64,000 bases of DNA, taken from contig NZ_FQZN01000003.1 in assembly GCF_900142015.1 (NCBI RefSeq), positions 248,001 through 312,000 of the forward strand. The letters are read 5' to 3'. A program made the translations under genes and the position numbers. How positions within the stretch are numbered: position 1 is the stretch's first letter; each line of letters begins with the position of its first letter. Below the pieces are notes generated by a model, which saw nothing but the letters and a program-made list of their open reading frames with translations, made no database searches and was not told the DNA's origin. Origin of the DNA: Bacteroides stercorirosoris (GTDB lineage: Bacteria; Bacteroidota; Bacteroidia; Bacteroidales; Bacteroidaceae). This document shows, in pieces, positions 27,914 to 35,705 of this stretch.

Positions 27914-28579
27914 ATGATGAATCGAATCTTCTCCATTCTAATTTTATTACTGCTTTCTACAACGGTTATGTTAGCAGCTGATATCAAGCTAAATACAAGA
28001 AATCTTCCGGCTGATGCTGTAAACGAAGCCCGGAAAAAGACAGCTGAAATTATGGATAGACTTTCATTGACCAATGATTCCATTCGTGAGAATATCCAAA
28101 TCGTAATAACTAACCGATATTTGGAATTACGGGAAATTCATCAGAATTATGATGAGCGGAATAAGAAAATAGAAGCAATGGGATTGCCTAAAGAGAAAGC
28201 AGCTGACGAATTGGAACGTTCTTACTATCAGTATAATTCTGATTTGTATCGTTCACGCTTCGGATATATAGCCTGGCTTTCTTTTTATCTGAATAATGAA
28301 CAAGTGGAAACTATAAAGGACGCTATGACTTACAATTTGTTTCAGGTTCGCTATAATGACTTTCTTGATCTATTACCCAATTTAACGGAGTCCGATAAGA
28401 ATAGAGTGCACCATTGGCTGGTGGAAGCGCGTGAATTTAGTATGGATTTTGAAACTCCCCGGAAAATGCGCCAGATGTTTACGAAATATCGGGGGCGCAT
28501 CAATAACTACTTATCCAGTCGTGGATATGATTTGAGAAAGGCGACAGAGGATCAGGAAGCGCGTAAAATGAAAAAATAA
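27914..28579 (+). CDS. Secreted DUF3826 protein (copy 1)
   Basis: The 221-residue protein has a signal peptide (MMNRIFSILILLLLSTTVML) and is otherwise alpha-helical and charged. Family marks are VITNRYLELREIHQNYDERN, then LLPNLTESDKNRVHHWLVEA and KYRGRINNYLSSRGYDLRKA. DUF3826 proteins occur in Bacteroides PULs, often beside pectinases; their biochemical role is unknown to me. The frame stays open to 27836, but the extra N-terminus would contain the promoter element and would bury the signal peptide, so ATG 27914 (or 27917) is preferred. A PL1 lyase and a second DUF3826 gene follow, and a third copy is fused to an esterase at 39871. Confidence 0.88.
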   Translation: MMNRIFSILILLLLSTTVMLAADIKLNTRNLPADAVNEARKKTAEIMDRLSLTNDSIRENIQIVITNRYLELREIHQNYDERNKKIEAMGLPKEKAADELERSYYQYNSDLYRSRFGYIAWLSFYLNNEQVETIKDAMTYNLFQVRYNDFLDLLPNLTESDKNRVHHWLVEAREFSMDFETPRKMRQMFTKYRGRINNYLSSRGYDLRKATEDQEARKMKK

Positions 28580-28591
28580 ATGATTTCTTCT

Positions 28592-28617
28592 GATTACAAT
28601 TCGTTTTTCCTTTCGTC
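28592..28617 (+). promoter_or_regulatory. ECF-type promoter candidate 6, upstream of the second PL1 gene
   Basis: GATTACA at 28592-28598, 15 nt with TTTTT, CGTC at 28614-28617, 47 nt before the start codon. A TATTTTTG at 28627-28634 is a possible overlapping housekeeping -7 box. Confidence 0.7.
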
Positions 28618-28664
28618 TTATTATTGTATTTTTGAAATAACAATCTGACAAACTTAATAAATAA

Positions 28665-30395
28665 ATGAAAAAGAGACATGTAGTTTTAGCGGCTTGTACG
28701 GTCGCAATGTTGATCCCTACCGCAGTAAAGGCTCAATATCCCAATATAACCCAAGAAGCCGGGAAAATCAGCGGAAAAATAATGTCGGAAGGGCGCCAAC
28801 GCTCGGATGAAGCATGGGCAAAAGCTTTGCCTGTTGTTGAAAAGGAAGCTAAAGAAGGGCGTCCTTATATTCCTTGGGCTTCTCGTCCGGATGATTTGCC
28901 GCAGGCTAAGATTCCGGCATTCCCGGGTGCTGAAGGAGGCGGTATGTTCACTCTTGGTGGTCGTGGAGGTAAAGTTATTACCGTAACTAATTTGAACGAC
29001 CGTGGACCGGGGTCTTTCCGCGAGGCCTGTGAGAGCGGCGGTGCCCGTATCATTGTATTTAATGTGGCAGGTATTATTCGTTTGGAAACACCAATTATTG
29101 TCCGTGCCCCTTATGTCACTATTGCCGGACAAACAGCTCCCGGTGATGGGGTTTGCATTGCCGGAGAATCTTTCTGGGTAGATACGCACGATGTTGTAGT
29201 ACGTCATATGCGTTTCCGCCGTGGGGAGACTAAGGTAACCCGTCGTGACGACTCATTTGGAGGTAATCCAATTGGTAATATTATGATTGACCATTGCTCA
29301 TGTACTTGGGGGCTGGATGAGAATATTTCTTTCTATCGTCACATGTACAGTCCGGGCGAAGGCTATAAAGATGAGAAACTTCCTACGGTGAATGTTACTA
29401 TTCAGAATACAATTTCCGCACAAGCGCTGGATACATATAATCATGCTTTTGGCAGTACTTTGGGCGGTGAGAATTGTGCCTTTATGCGTAACCTTTGGGC
29501 CAGCAATGCCGGACGTAATCCTTCTGTCGGCTGGTATGGCATTTTCAATTTTGTGAATAACGTTGTGTATAATTGGGTACACCGTTCAATGGATGGCGGT
29601 GATTATCGTGCGATGTTTAATGTGGTCAATAATTACTATAAACCAGGACCGTTGACTCCGAAAGATTCTCCTGTCGGACACCGTATTCTAAAACCCGAAG
29701 CCGGACGTAGTAAACTTGATTATAAGGTGTATGGCCGTGTTTTTGCTGATGGTAATATCATGGAAGGTTATCCTGAAATTACAAAAGACAACTGGGCAGG
29801 TGGTATTCAGATTGAAAATCAGGGAAACACAGACGGATATACGGAGAATATGCGTGCCTATGAGCCGTTTGTAATGCCTTATATAAATATCATGTCTGCC
29901 AATGATGCTTATGAATCCGTATTGAAAAATGTGGGTGCCAATATACCTTGCCGTGATATCGTTGACCAGCGCATCATACATGAAGTGAAAACAGGAGAAG
30001 TTTATTATGAAAAGAAACTTCCGAAAGATGCTTATGGTGACATGTGGGGATTGGCTCCGAAATCTCAGGATGAGGATGGACACTTCAAATATCGTCGCTT
30101 GCCGAAAGATTCATATAAGCAGGGAATTATCACTGATATTCGTCAGGTGGGAGGTTATCCTGAATATAAGGGTACTCCATACGTAGATACGGATGGCGAC
30201 GGCATGCCGGATGAATGGGAAAAAGCCAATGGGCTGAATCCGAATGATCCGAGTGATGCGAATGAAGACTGCACCGGCGATGGATATACCAATATTGAGA
30301 AATACATCAATGGTATCAGCACCAAGAATAGGATTGACTGGACTGATATGAAAAATAACTACGATACATTGGCTGAAAAAGGTAAATTAATGTAA
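28665..30395 (+). CDS. Secreted PL1 family pectate lyase (second copy)
   Basis: The 576-residue protein parallels the lyase at 10047 along its whole length: signal peptide, helical leader (SDEAWAKALPVVEKEAKEGR), beta-helix start IPAFPGAEGGGMFTLGGRGG, VTIAGQTAPGDGVCIAG, VVRHMRFRRGE, MIDHCSCTWGLDEN, and C-terminal calcium loops DTDGDGMPDEW and DCTGDGYTNIEKY from about 505. It has a short insertion before the last region (KLPKDAYGDMWGLAPKSQDE) that the other copy lacks. It would cut galacturonan by beta-elimination. A DUF3826 gene begins 2 nt after its stop, a sign of translational coupling. Confidence 0.93.
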   Translation: MKKRHVVLAACTVAMLIPTAVKAQYPNITQEAGKISGKIMSEGRQRSDEAWAKALPVVEKEAKEGRPYIPWASRPDDLPQAKIPAFPGAEGGGMFTLGGRGGKVITVTNLNDRGPGSFREACESGGARIIVFNVAGIIRLETPIIVRAPYVTIAGQTAPGDGVCIAGESFWVDTHDVVVRHMRFRRGETKVTRRDDSFGGNPIGNIMIDHCSCTWGLDENISFYRHMYSPGEGYKDEKLPTVNVTIQNTISAQALDTYNHAFGSTLGGENCAFMRNLWASNAGRNPSVGWYGIFNFVNNVVYNWVHRSMDGGDYRAMFNVVNNYYKPGPLTPKDSPVGHRILKPEAGRSKLDYKVYGRVFADGNIMEGYPEITKDNWAGGIQIENQGNTDGYTENMRAYEPFVMPYINIMSANDAYESVLKNVGANIPCRDIVDQRIIHEVKTGEVYYEKKLPKDAYGDMWGLAPKSQDEDGHFKYRRLPKDSYKQGIITDIRQVGGYPEYKGTPYVDTDGDGMPDEWEKANGLNPNDPSDANEDCTGDGYTNIEKYINGISTKNRIDWTDMKNNYDTLAEKGKLM

Positions 30396-30397
30396 TT

Positions 30398-31069
30398 ATG
30401 AAAAAGATACTGTTACTCTCTTTGTTATTTCTTACCGGATGGGTGTTTACTGCTCAAGCCATTGATCTGGACAAAGAGAATCGTGATCCTGAATATGTAG
30501 AATCCATTGTGAAACGCTCGCAGAAAATTGTGGATAAACTTGGCATTAATGATGCGAAGGTAGCTGAAGATGTACGCAATGTTATTGCCAATCGTTACTT
30601 CACATTGAATGACATTTATGAGGTACGTGATGCGAAAGTAAAAGAAATCAAAGAGTCGGGATTGACTGGCGATGCGAAAAATAATGCGTTGAAAGCTGCA
30701 GAAGACGCTAAAGATGCAGCTCTCTACCGGATTCATTTCGCTTTTCCTGCAGAATTGTCCCTTTTTCTGAATGAGGAACAAATAGAAGGAGTGAAAGACG
30801 GGATGACGTATGGAGTTCTGGAAATAACTTATAAATCGCATCTCGATATGATTCCTTCTCTTAAGGAAGATGAAAAGGCCCAGATTTATGCTTGGCTGAA
30901 AGAGGCCCGTGAATTTGCCATTGATGCTGAAAACTCAGATAGGAAACATGCTTTTTTCGGCAAGTACAAAGGGCGAATCAATAATTATCTTGCTAAGCGC
31001 GGATATGATTTGAAGAAAGAACGTGAAGAGTGGTATAAACGTGTGAAGGCACGTGGAGGCTCACTATAA
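30398..31069 (+). CDS. Secreted DUF3826 protein (copy 2)
   Basis: The 223-residue protein has a signal peptide (MKKILLLSLLFLTGWVFTAQ) and the same helical architecture as the copy at 27914: VIANRYFTLNDIYEVRD, then MIPSLKEDEKAQIYAWLKEA and KYKGRINNYLAKRGYDLKKE. It starts 2 nt after the PL1 stop codon and ends at a strong terminator, so lyase and DUF3826 protein form a two-gene unit. The tight coupling suggests they work together, for example as chaperone, inhibitor or binding partner, but the sequence does not say which. Confidence 0.9.
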   Translation: MKKILLLSLLFLTGWVFTAQAIDLDKENRDPEYVESIVKRSQKIVDKLGINDAKVAEDVRNVIANRYFTLNDIYEVRDAKVKEIKESGLTGDAKNNALKAAEDAKDAALYRIHFAFPAELSLFLNEEQIEGVKDGMTYGVLEITYKSHLDMIPSLKEDEKAQIYAWLKEAREFAIDAENSDRKHAFFGKYKGRINNYLAKRGYDLKKEREEWYKRVKARGGSL

Positions 31070-31097
31070 ACGCCATAATGGTTAGTGTTTGATGTGG

Positions 31098-31130
31098 AAA
31101 AAGGCAACTTGTAAGGTTGCCTTTTTTGTT
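31098..31130 (+). terminator. Terminator after PL1/DUF3826
   Basis: AAAAAGGCAAC (31098-31108) pairs with GTTGCCTTTTTT (31116-31127). Confidence 0.92.
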
Positions 31131-31152
31131 ATTGAAACTTCCACCTCTATTT

Positions 31153-31178
31153 GAGTACAAATCTCTTTTTCCGCCGTC
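31153..31178 (+). promoter_or_regulatory. ECF-type promoter candidate 7, upstream of the long operon
   Basis: GAGTACA at 31153-31159, 15 nt with TTTTT, CGTC at 31175-31178, 44 nt before the ATG at 31223. The TTG start at 31151 would place the promoter inside the gene, so it is rejected. This element may drive the whole run up to 49901. Confidence 0.72.
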
Positions 31179-31222
31179 TACTCTGTATATATAATATAAT
31201 ATCGAATAAAAGATTTATAGAA

Positions 31223-32152
31223 ATGAGGAAATTTAGAAATACATTAGCTGCAATAAGCATCTTGTTTTTAGCTTCTTGTGGGGGAAACAAAGACTATTAT
31301 ATGTTTACTTCATTCCATGAGCCCGCTAATGAAGGATTAAGATATTTATATAGTGAAGATGGCATGCATTGGGATAGCATTCCCGGTGTCTGGCTGAAAC
31401 CGGCATTGGGACAACAACAGTTGATGCGTGACCCCTCAATGGTGCGTACCCCGGATGGGACCTATCACTTGGTATGGACTACCAGTTGGAAGGGAGATCT
31501 TGGATTTGGCTATGCATATTCCAAGGATTTGGTCCACTGGTCGGAGCAACAAATGATTCCGGTAATGGCTGATGAACCGACGACTGTCAATGTATGGGCG
31601 CCGGAGATTTTTTATGATGATGAGAACGGACAATTTATGGTTGTTTGGGCATCTTGTGTCCCGGGTCGCTTTGAAAGAGGGATAGAGGAAGAAGAAAATA
31701 ATCATCGTTTATATTACATCACAACGAAAGATTTTAAGACGATATCGGAAACCAAACTTTTATATGATCCGGGATTCAGTTCGATTGATGCTACCATCCT
31801 GAAACGTGCGAAAAACGATTACGTAATGGTGCTTAAAGATAATACACGTCCCGAACGTAACTTGAAAGTAGCTTTCGCCGACTCACTTACAGGACCTTAT
31901 TCTCCAGCTTCGCAACCGTTTACCGAGTCCTTTGTAGAGGGACCGTCGGTAGAGAAAGTAGGAGAGGATTACCTTGTTTATTTTGATGTTTACAGAAAAA
32001 AAATATACGGAGCCGTACGTACCCGGGATTTTATTAACTTTACCGATGAAACCAGAAACGTAAGCATACCTGTGGGACATAAACACGGGACTATCTTCAA
32101 AGCTCCGGAGTCACTTGTCAAGGCTTTACTTGAGGGGAATAAGAAGAAATAA
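31223..32152 (+). CDS. GH43-like beta-propeller lipoprotein
   Basis: The 309-residue lipoprotein (signal ending LFLASCGG) is a five-bladed propeller with GH43-type marks: RDPSMVRTPDGTYHLVWTTS (possible catalytic base), WAPEIFYDDENGQFMVVWAS, GFSSIDATILKR (aspartate that tunes the acid) and VEGPSVEKVGEDYLVYFD (possible acid glutamate). Family enzymes release arabinose or xylose, some galactose. It is likely anchored at the outer membrane. The start at 31223 fits the lipoprotein signal and the promoter position. It opens a tightly spaced run of genes to 49901 and is followed by the BNR/MGH1-like gene after 29 nt. The substrate is not fixed. Confidence 0.8.
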   Translation: MRKFRNTLAAISILFLASCGGNKDYYMFTSFHEPANEGLRYLYSEDGMHWDSIPGVWLKPALGQQQLMRDPSMVRTPDGTYHLVWTTSWKGDLGFGYAYSKDLVHWSEQQMIPVMADEPTTVNVWAPEIFYDDENGQFMVVWASCVPGRFERGIEEEENNHRLYYITTKDFKTISETKLLYDPGFSSIDATILKRAKNDYVMVLKDNTRPERNLKVAFADSLTGPYSPASQPFTESFVEGPSVEKVGEDYLVYFDVYRKKIYGAVRTRDFINFTDETRNVSIPVGHKHGTIFKAPESLVKALLEGNKKK

Positions 32153-32181
32153 TTATAAATCCGAAACAATAAACCGTAATC

Positions 32182-35100
32182 ATGAATAACTCCACAAAAC
32201 TTCTTTTTGTATTGGCTGCCGGATGGCTGACAGCAACAGTTTCTGCGCAGGATAGAATCCACTATACAGGAACGGAATTATCGAATCCTGCCTATCATGA
32301 CGGACAGTTGTCTCCGGTGGTGGGAGTGCACAATATACAGTTGGTACGTGCCAACCGTGAAAACCCTGATGCATCTAACGGTGCCGGGTGGACTTATAAT
32401 CACCAGCCGATGCTGGCATATTGGAACGGGCAGTTTTATTATCAGTACCTGTCTGACCCTTCGGATGAGCACATCCCGCCTTCGCAGACTTTCCTGATGA
32501 CCTCTGAAGATGGTTATCAGTGGACAAATCCGGAAGTAGTGTTTCCACCTTATAAGGTACCGGATGGATATACAAAAGAGTCTCGTCCGGGCATACAGGC
32601 TAAAGATTTGATTGCAATCATGCACCAGCGTGTAGGATTTTATGTTTCCAAATCGGGCCGACTGATTACAATGGGAAATTATGGAGTTGCCTTGGATAAA
32701 AAGGATGACCCTAATGATGGAAATGGAATTGGACGTGTGGTACGCGAAATAAATAAAGATGGTTCTTTCGGACCGATCTATTTTATTTATTATAACCACG
32801 GGTTCAACGAAAAGAATACTGACTATCCATATTTCAGGAAAAGTAAGGATCGTGAGTTCGTAAAAGCCTGTCAGGAAATTCTGGATAATCCGTTGTATAT
32901 GATGCAATGGGTGGAGGAAGCTGACCGGGAAGACCCGGTTATTCCTTTGAAAAAGGGATATAAAGCGTTCAACTGTTATACATTACCCGATGGGCGTATT
33001 GCCAGTCTTTGGAAACATGCCCTGACTTCCATCAGTGAAGATGGCGGACATACCTGGGCGGAGCCTGTGCTTCGTGCCAAAGGTTTTGTCAACAGTAATG
33101 CGAAAATCTGGGGGCAGCGTCTGAGCGACGGTATGTATGCTACCGTGTATAATCCGTCGGAATTTCGCTGGCCGCTGGCAATCTCCCTGAGCAAAGATGG
33201 ATTGGAATATACGACTCTGAACCTGGTGCATGGTGAGATTCCTCCGATGCGTTATGGTGGGAATTACAAATCTTACGGCCCGCAATATGCCCGTGGCATT
33301 CAGGAAGGAAACGGAGTACCTGCCGATGGTGACTTGTGGGTTTCCTACAGCGTGAATAAGGAAGACATGTGGATATCCCGTATTCCTGTTCCCGTAGAAC
33401 TGAAGGCGTCCGCACATGCGGATGATAATTTCTCCGGATATGAGACCATTGCAGGACTGACGAACTGGAATATTTATTCTCCGGTTTGGGCGCCGGTCTC
33501 TTTGGATGGGAAATGGCTGCGCCTGCAGGATAAAGATCCTTTTGATTATGCAAAGGTGGAACGTAAAATCCCGGCTTCCAAAGAGTTGAAAGTAACCTTT
33601 GATTTGCAGGCCGGACAGAATGATAAAGGTACGCTTCAGATTGACTTTCTGGATGAGAACAGCATTGCCTGTTCGCGCCTGGAACTGACTCCCGATGGCG
33701 TTTTCCGTGCCAAGGGCGGTTCGCGTTTCGGAAATATGATGAAGTATGAGCCGGGAAAGACTTATCATGTCGAGGCTGTTCTTTCGGTTGCCGACCGTAA
33801 CATCCAGGTTTATGTGGATGGTAAAAGAGTGGGCCTCCGCATGTTCTTTGCCCCTGTAGCCTCTATCGAGCGAATAGCTTTCCGCACCGGAGCGCCACGC
33901 ACATTCCCCACTGTAGATACTCCTGCCGACCAGACATACGATCTTCTGGATGCAGGTGCCCGGGAGGCTTTGGTTGAATATCGTATTGCCAATGTGAAGA
34001 CTTCTTCTGCCGATAAAGATGCAACAGCCGCTTTTCTGAACTATGCGGATTTTAAGCATTATGTGGATTATTTCAATGGAATGGAAGATGAGAATATAGC
34101 CCAGGCTATTCCAAATGCGAAAGCTTCGGAGTGGATGGAAGAAAATATTCCTTTGTTTGAGTGCCCGCAACGTAATTTTGAAGAGATGTATTACTACCGT
34201 TGGTGGTCGCTACGTAAACATATCAAACAGACTCCTGCCGGTTACGGCATGACGGAGTTCCTTGTGCAGCGTTCATACGCCGACAAATACAATTTAATTG
34301 CTTGTGCTATCGGGCATCATATTTATGAAAGCCGTTGGCTTCGCAATCCCGAGTATCTGGATCAGATTATTCACACCTGGTATCGTGGTAACGAAGGTGG
34401 TCCGATGAAGAAAATGGATAAGTTCAGTTCCTGGAATGCGGATGCCGTGCTGGCCCGCTATATGGTGGATGCGGACAGGGATTTCATGTTGGACATGAAG
34501 AAGGACCTGGAAACGGAATATGAACGTTGGGAGCGTACAAACCGTTTGAAGAACGGACTGTATTGGCAGGGAGACGTGCAGGACGGTATGGAAGAGTCTA
34601 TCAGCGGCGGTCGTAGAAAGAAGTATGCACGCCCCACGATCAACAGCTATATGTATGGCAATGCAAAGGCGCTTTCGCTGATGGGTATCTTTGCCGGTGA
34701 TGAGGGAGGAGCTATGAAATATGGAATGAAGGCGGACACACTGAGAGGTCTGGTTCAGAGTGAACTGTGGAATACGCGTCATCAGTTTTTTGAAACCATG
34801 CGTACGGATTCTTCCGCAAATGTGCGCGAAGCTATCGGTTATATTCCCTGGTATTTCAATTTGCCGGACACAGCCGGACAATATGCAGTCGCCTGGAAAG
34901 AGATTATGGACGAGAAGGGATTCTCCGCCCCTTACGGATTGACAACAGCCGAACGCCGCCATCCTGAATTCCGCACACACGGAGTAGGTAAATGCGAGTG
35001 GGACGGTGCAATCTGGCCGTTTGCTTCGGCACAGACTCTCACGGCTATGGCTAATTTCATGAATAACTATCCGCAGACTGTGTTGTCAGACAGTGTCTAT

Positions 35101-35502
35101 TTTCGTCAGATGGAGCTGTATGTGGAATCGCAATATCATCGCGGACGGCCTTATATCGGCGAATATCTGGATGAAGTGACTGGTTATTGGCTGAAAGGCG
35201 ACCAGGAACGAAGCCGTTACTACAACCATTCCACTTTCAATGATTTGATGATTACGGGTTTAATCGGACTTCGCCCACGTCTGGACGATACGGTAGAGGT
35301 GAATCCGCTGATACCGGCGGATCGATGGGATTGGTTCTGCCTGGACAATGTTTTGTATCACGGGCATAATCTTACTATTCTTTGGGATAAGTACGGTGAT
35401 CGTTACCACCGGGGAAAAGGGTTGCGCATCTTTGTAGATGGAAAAGAAGTGGGACATGCGGATACATTGACGAGGATTGTTTGTGAACATGCATTGAAAT
35501 GA
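32182..35502 (+). CDS. Two-module secreted glycosidase: BNR propeller plus MGH1-like (alpha/alpha)6 domain
   Basis: The 1106-residue protein has a signal peptide (about 1-22). Residues of about 40-400 form a sialidase-like propeller (TFLMTSEDGYQWTNPEVVFP; ISEDGGHTWAEPVL). About 460-585 is a concanavalin-like jelly roll (LKVTFDLQAGQNDKGTLQID). About 630-1075 is an (alpha/alpha)6 barrel of the MGH1/trehalase-like kind (YYYRWWSLRKHI, KFSSWNADAVLARYMV, YGLTTAERRHPEF, CEWDGAIWPFASAQTLTAMA). The aspartate in KCEWDG and nearby glutamates are plausible catalytic residues. Such fused propeller-barrel proteins occur in pectin PULs without a settled substrate. It lies 29 nt after the GH43-like gene; a REP-like element separates it from GH78. 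Confidence 0.75.
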   Translation: MNNSTKLLFVLAAGWLTATVSAQDRIHYTGTELSNPAYHDGQLSPVVGVHNIQLVRANRENPDASNGAGWTYNHQPMLAYWNGQFYYQYLSDPSDEHIPPSQTFLMTSEDGYQWTNPEVVFPPYKVPDGYTKESRPGIQAKDLIAIMHQRVGFYVSKSGRLITMGNYGVALDKKDDPNDGNGIGRVVREINKDGSFGPIYFIYYNHGFNEKNTDYPYFRKSKDREFVKACQEILDNPLYMMQWVEEADREDPVIPLKKGYKAFNCYTLPDGRIASLWKHALTSISEDGGHTWAEPVLRAKGFVNSNAKIWGQRLSDGMYATVYNPSEFRWPLAISLSKDGLEYTTLNLVHGEIPPMRYGGNYKSYGPQYARGIQEGNGVPADGDLWVSYSVNKEDMWISRIPVPVELKASAHADDNFSGYETIAGLTNWNIYSPVWAPVSLDGKWLRLQDKDPFDYAKVERKIPASKELKVTFDLQAGQNDKGTLQIDFLDENSIACSRLELTPDGVFRAKGGSRFGNMMKYEPGKTYHVEAVLSVADRNIQVYVDGKRVGLRMFFAPVASIERIAFRTGAPRTFPTVDTPADQTYDLLDAGAREALVEYRIANVKTSSADKDATAAFLNYADFKHYVDYFNGMEDENIAQAIPNAKASEWMEENIPLFECPQRNFEEMYYYRWWSLRKHIKQTPAGYGMTEFLVQRSYADKYNLIACAIGHHIYESRWLRNPEYLDQIIHTWYRGNEGGPMKKMDKFSSWNADAVLARYMVDADRDFMLDMKKDLETEYERWERTNRLKNGLYWQGDVQDGMEESISGGRRKKYARPTINSYMYGNAKALSLMGIFAGDEGGAMKYGMKADTLRGLVQSELWNTRHQFFETMRTDSSANVREAIGYIPWYFNLPDTAGQYAVAWKEIMDEKGFSAPYGLTTAERRHPEFRTHGVGKCEWDGAIWPFASAQTLTAMANFMNNYPQTVLSDSVYFRQMELYVESQYHRGRPYIGEYLDEVTGYWLKGDQERSRYYNHSTFNDLMITGLIGLRPRLDDTVEVNPLIPADRWDWFCLDNVLYHGHNLTILWDKYGDRYHRGKGLRIFVDGKEVGHADTLTRIVCEHALK

Positions 35503-35506
35503 TGGC

Positions 35507-35660
35507 AAATGATAGTTTAGCGGCTTTGCTGCTAAAAATTGACAATTAACAATTGACAATTACCATTCGGAACGATTGTTTAAGCACAATATAGCGCAGC
35601 CTAATTGTTAATTGTCAATTGTCAATTTTTAGCGGGCATCCGCCCGCTAAATTATCATTT
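35507..35660. repeat. REP-like nested palindrome A
   Basis: The outer arms are AATGATAGTTTAGCGGC and GCCCGCTAAATTATCATTT. Inside, AAAATTGACAATTAACAATT is inverted as AATTGTTAATTGTCAATTG. The same outer arm sequence recurs at 53912-54198 and 55735-55773, so this is one of three copies of a dispersed element family. Confidence 0.75.
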
Positions 35661-35705
35661 ATTGTATAGACTGATGTGATTACTTACTGAAATAGAGATA
35701 GACTA

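Noticed and set aside
32983..34170. 395-residue minus-strand frame and other long antisense frames within the enzyme genes
   Set aside because: They lie opposite clearly coding sequence and show no domain, signal or promoter.
35678..35704. GATTACT before the GH78 gene as a ninth ECF-type element
   Set aside because: The second block is AGAC, not CGTC, at the required spacing; the start codon is only a few nucleotides further.
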